A DNA stretch of 64,000 nt, taken from assembly GCA_002477945.1 (NCBI GenBank), contig DLLF01000028.1, positions 1 to 64,000 on the forward strand, given 5' to 3'. This DNA comes from Bacteroidales bacterium UBA7569 (lineage in GTDB: Bacteria > Bacteroidota > Bacteroidia > Bacteroidales > Paludibacteraceae). The notes below the pieces were generated by a model. It saw only the letters and a list, made by a program, of their open reading frames with translations. It ran no database searches and had not been told where the DNA came from. Positions 60,899 through 64,000 of this stretch are shown piece after piece (position 1 is the first letter of the stretch; every line of letters starts with the position of its first letter). Both the position numbers and the translations under genes were made by a program.

Positions 60899-62823
60899 TA
60901 AATTAACTGTTTTTCAGCCTCCACAGAGCCATCGCTATATGTATTTACCAACAGACTGATATGGGTTGATATGGGATAAAGACGACTTGCCACGAGGGTG
61001 CGGGTATTGGTTGCGGGATAAAGAACGGCAGAGGGAGAGGCGTCTTCAAACGTTGTATGACATGACTCGACATCTCCCAAGTCATTGTTCAGCACCACAT
61101 AGAACTCATCGGAAGCAGACGGGACGGGGTCAGCACGATAATACTGTCCGGTAGCCCCCGGGATGGGTTCTCCGTTCTTATACCACTGGAAAGAATGATA
61201 GTTTCCCTCCTTGTTATCCACGAAGAGGAAATCGTTCCACTTGCGGTAGATTTGCACTGTACACGGCTCCGGCGGCGTGACGGAACAATCCTCCACCCTG
61301 ACTTCAAAGTTGTCGGTGAATGCCACCCTGGAGACAGCATAGGAAACGGTTTGGAACATAATGTCATCCAGGCAGAAATCGTTGCCTTTCCAATCGGAAT
61401 TCAGATCGTAGAGACCGATGTAAACATCGGGACAATCGACCGGCGAACGCCATACAACAGTCTGCTGATGCCACTCGTTGTCATCGGGGAGTGTGTAAGG
61501 TTCACCCAAATCGACTTCGGTGGTTACCCCATCATAGGTATAACCCAACACGAACTTCAGTTTTGCCGGAGAAGCGTCGTCCGCATTCGGGTTGGCTGCC
61601 CAATAGGAGAAATAGTAGATAGAGTCTTGAAAAATGACCAAATCGGGATTATCAAGAGAAGTGGCTTTCCACGCATACCCACTTTTCCCTGCATCAAACA
61701 ATCCGAAATAGGAACCGCTATGAGGAAGAACGGGTTCGTAGTAATGAGAAAAATAGGAAGCATCGTGTGACAATGCCCAAAGATTGGATGCTTCTGCGTG
61801 CGAATCGTAATACTCATTCGGGTCAATACCCACATACACATAGTCAGACGAGAATGCATCAGCGTTTTCGAATCCGCCGCTAACCATCAGATTTTCCGCT
61901 GCGTTCACTACCGTTTTGTATGCGGTCACGCTATACTGACAGGTTCCGGTCTGTTCCGGAGTAGAGAGATATGAGCGCATCACCTCCGACTCAAGGGTAT
62001 CGGTTCCGATGGTCCAACGATAAAATTCGGCATTCACAGAGGAGGAGAGTTGCAACTTTTCTCCCTGACAAAGGGTTATTGTAGTAGTTTTTTCACATAC
62101 AGGTGCGGGAGCCGTGAGGTTATACGTTTTTTCCTCTACCAATGCCGTACAAGCCACATCGGAATAGAGTGCCACCGTTATAGAGAACGGATCGCCTTCC
62201 GCCACGGCAAGCCCTGTGAGCGTATAAGACCAGGGAGACTGAGGGGTTTTGATCTGTTTGGCATCCGTCATGTGCGATGAAGAAATCTTCAGTCCACAAG
62301 GGGCACCATCGAACCAGATAAGCAGTTCCGCATTATACACGTTATCGGCACAATTGTAGGAAAGCGTTGCCAAGACATCCGTGAGGGCGGAAGTACCCGA
62401 TACGGAAGGTTGTGCCGCCCAATGTCCTGTTTGTCCATTCTCGGAATCAATGACATAGTAGGGTTTTGCCGATGAAGACCAAAGTACATCCTCTGTATGG
62501 TTGGAGAGTTGGTTGGTGTAATAGGCCTCTGTCTCGGAATTGCTATAGCAGAAACGGATATTGTCCTGCGTACGGTCCTGAGCAGTGGTAGTATATTGAT
62601 AGACGCCATCTATTCCTTCAACAGGCGACATCTTATAGGAACCGGAAGGCTGCCCTGTGCATGAACCTGAGAAATAGATATAATACGCCTTGCAGCAGCA
62701 CCAATGTTGCGTTACATCCAAATAGATTGTTGTGCCTTTGGGTATATCACCCGCCGAAACGGTTGCACAGAAACAAAACAGCGCACAAACAAGTGCCAAA
62801 CAATTATATATATATTTGCGCAT
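60895..62823 (-). CDS. secreted surface protein, paralogue of the next gene
   Basis: 642 residues with a signal peptide (IYNCLALVCALFCFCATVSA). An N-terminal part of about 230 residues (KGTTIYLDVTQHWC..., starch-binding-like repeats) is unique. Then the same modules as its downstream paralogue: jelly-roll (NLMVSGGFE ... GNDFCLDDIMFQ, about 320-500), Ig-like segment (FQWYKNGEPIPGATGQYY) and C-terminal tail (ISTHISLLVNTYSDGSVEAE). It lacks the WRG-GCDSI repeats. It starts 15 bases after the OmpA-family gene stop. Function unknown; probably outer-membrane or cell-surface located. Confidence 0.75.
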   Translation of the reverse strand: MRKYIYNCLALVCALFCFCATVSAGDIPKGTTIYLDVTQHWCCCKAYYIYFSGSCTGQPSGSYKMSPVEGIDGVYQYTTTAQDRTQDNIRFCYSNSETEAYYTNQLSNHTEDVLWSSSAKPYYVIDSENGQTGHWAAQPSVSGTSALTDVLATLSYNCADNVYNAELLIWFDGAPCGLKISSSHMTDAKQIKTPQSPWSYTLTGLAVAEGDPFSITVALYSDVACTALVEEKTYNLTAPAPVCEKTTTITLCQGEKLQLSSSVNAEFYRWTIGTDTLESEVMRSYLSTPEQTGTCQYSVTAYKTVVNAAENLMVSGGFENADAFSSDYVYVGIDPNEYYDSHAEASNLWALSHDASYFSHYYEPVLPHSGSYFGLFDAGKSGYAWKATSLDNPDLVIFQDSIYYFSYWAANPNADDASPAKLKFVLGYTYDGVTTEVDLGEPYTLPDDNEWHQQTVVWRSPVDCPDVYIGLYDLNSDWKGNDFCLDDIMFQTVSYAVSRVAFTDNFEVRVEDCSVTPPEPCTVQIYRKWNDFLFVDNKEGNYHSFQWYKNGEPIPGATGQYYRADPVPSASDEFYVVLNNDLGDVESCHTTFEDASPSAVLYPATNTRTLVASRLYPISTHISLLVNTYSDGSVEAEKQLIY

Positions 62824-62838
62824 AGTAGTATATTGTTA

Positions 62839-64000
62839 TTATCTCGGGTTTTCATCAACAGGTATAATCTCGGTGCGCCGGTCAAGGGCAATGGTATGTA
62901 CGGAACCTTCTCCCGCATCGTACTGAATATCGGAAGAGTGTGCTTCGACTTGTATTTGCGAAACAGAAACGCCCTTTGCCACAAGCATATCCGCTATGGC
63001 TTTCGCACGATTTTCGGAGAGGATACGATTCTTACGCGCACTACCTTCCTTGCTGGCATGTCCGGAGACAATAATCTTTTGGTCAGGGTTCTCAATCAGG
63101 ACAGCCGCAATTTTATCCAGGATGTCTGCCGGTTGCAACTTCGGCTCCACAGAGTTGACATCGAACCATATAACAGACTTGTGCATCAGACGAACGATTT
63201 GCTTAGCCGCTTCCTTCTTAGGTTTCCGGACAATCTCCTGACGAGGTTGCAAGGAGAAAGTCGTATCGCACAACTGGTATTTCTCATAAGTAGGTTCGGC
63301 AGGCTTCGGTTTCGGGATATGATGCCAAGAGATACCCACCGTTAATCCGACAGCCCAAGGGCGCACTGCCTTGACAAAATCGGAAGCCAATTCTCCTTTG
63401 TATTCATTCATGAAAGCATGCCTGCGATCCACACCATCCTCCACAGATGCCGCAGGTTGTTGCCATCCGACAGGCTGTTGCTGTTCATTATTCAAGTTCA
63501 GGCAATTCATTTGGAAATAAGCGCCACAAAGCAAGTCCAACTGTTTGGACAAAGGAATCATCAATCCCATCTTTGCATCTGCAGCCAAAGCCACTTTTTT
63601 GAGATGCAGTTCGTGGCGGTCACGAACAAATTCGGAACCAATCTGCTCCGTATAGAAATCCCTATCGGTTTGGTCTTTGATAAGCATACCCCACTGCGGA
63701 TAGTCGCCCTGATGTTCCAAGGAACCGCTCTTGAGAGCCCACTTGCTATAAACAGGCATTCCTACACGTATGCCAACGCCCGCATAAAGACGCCAATTCT
63801 TGTCGTTGACGGGGTATTGGCATTGGATTCCAACAGGCAATTCGACAATATGCGTCACCTGCTGTTCCGTCCAATCGTGGGTCAGAGCAAGGTGGTTATA
63901 GAGTTCGCCATCGGAGTCGCCCACGCTGTTCCAGCGATTGGTGTTATTCAGCCTGCCGTAACTGCCGTAACCAGAGAAAGCAATACCGACATTGAAGCCC
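62839..64000 (-). CDS. OmpA family outer-membrane protein (5' end outside window)
   Basis: At least 387 codons; the frame is open to the right edge (GFNVGIAFSGYGSYGRLNN at the edge), so an upstream start is outside the window. The N-terminal half is a beta-barrel, homologous to the protein at 58257-59207. The C-terminal 120 residues are an OmpA-type peptidoglycan-binding domain (QKIIVSGHASKEGSARKN, LSENRAKAIADMLVAKGV, DRRTEIIP, with the Asp/Arg residues that hold diaminopimelate). It would bridge outer membrane and cell wall. First visible gene of the operon with the two secreted proteins and the second barrel. Confidence 0.85.
   Translation of the reverse strand, partial: GFNVGIAFSGYGSYGRLNNTNRWNSVGDSDGELYNHLALTHDWTEQQVTHIVELPVGIQCQYPVNDKNWRLYAGVGIRVGMPVYSKWALKSGSLEHQGDYPQWGMLIKDQTDRDFYTEQIGSEFVRDRHELHLKKVALAADAKMGLMIPLSKQLDLLCGAYFQMNCLNLNNEQQQPVGWQQPAASVEDGVDRRHAFMNEYKGELASDFVKAVRPWAVGLTVGISWHHIPKPKPAEPTYEKYQLCDTTFSLQPRQEIVRKPKKEAAKQIVRLMHKSVIWFDVNSVEPKLQPADILDKIAAVLIENPDQKIIVSGHASKEGSARKNRILSENRAKAIADMLVAKGVSVSQIQVEAHSSDIQYDAGEGSVHTIALDRRTEIIPVDENPR

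Overview
The window reads as a chromosomal segment of a Bacteroidales bacterium (phylum Bacteroidota); family and genus cannot be fixed from sequence alone. Signs seen directly: about a dozen promoters of the Bacteroidota sigma-ABfr type (TTG or TTTG, mostly 18-20 bases, then TAnnTTTG), a type IX secretion (T9SS) outer-membrane component (PorQ) and at least one substrate with a T9SS sorting domain, a fused gamma-alpha KorA/KorB oxidoreductase, DUF4294, DUF4861 and DUF4832 proteins, and murC-ftsQ-ftsA-ftsZ-yqeY in Bacteroidales order.

Layout. 1-6757: partial TetR regulator, a membrane-anchored small protein-greA-HIT operon, miaB, an unrecognised one-TM protein, a CCA-adding enzyme and a DUF4294 protein. 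6758-7723: gene-free mosaic of repeats. 7724-11212: rpsU, then korA-korB. 11223-16507: a 1579-residue T9SS-exported protein and a small protein with a glycine-rich C-terminal membrane anchor. 16508-17446: second copy of the repeat mosaic. 17520-24868: murC-ftsQ-ftsA-ftsZ-yqeY-TPR protein-DedA. 24922-29768: comF, a Wzz-like protein, NhaD-type antiporter, lepA. 30053-32870: pectin pair (DUF4861 and GH28). 33106-41732: truA, flippase, two FKBP isomerases, GH43, MATE, DUF4832 lipoprotein. 42116-46604: type III restriction-modification (res, mod). 47045-50775: porQ-cmk-ispH-pfkA. 50997-53584: nucleoside-recognition/Spm protein, ybeY, and a YtxH/holin-like/small-protein trio. 53698-57692: htpG, dnaJ, grpE. 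57693-58256: repeat array. 58257-64000: an operon with two related outer-membrane barrels (one fused to an OmpA domain) enclosing two paralogous secreted proteins.

Most genes are housekeeping. The accessory signal lies in repeats and surface proteins. A mosaic of short palindromic repeats recurs between genes (6.8-7.4, 16.9-17.3, 29.9, 41.9-42.0, 58.1 kb), and related palindromes sit in frame inside the type III methyltransferase gene, where they encode Gly-Asp-rich tracts. A degenerate array of about 52-base period lies upstream of grpE. The barrel / secreted-protein operon at the right edge looks like a duplicated export-or-anchoring module and is the best candidate for an undescribed system. 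Nothing here resembles a CRISPR array, prophage or intact insertion sequence, and I recognised no tRNA or rRNA gene.
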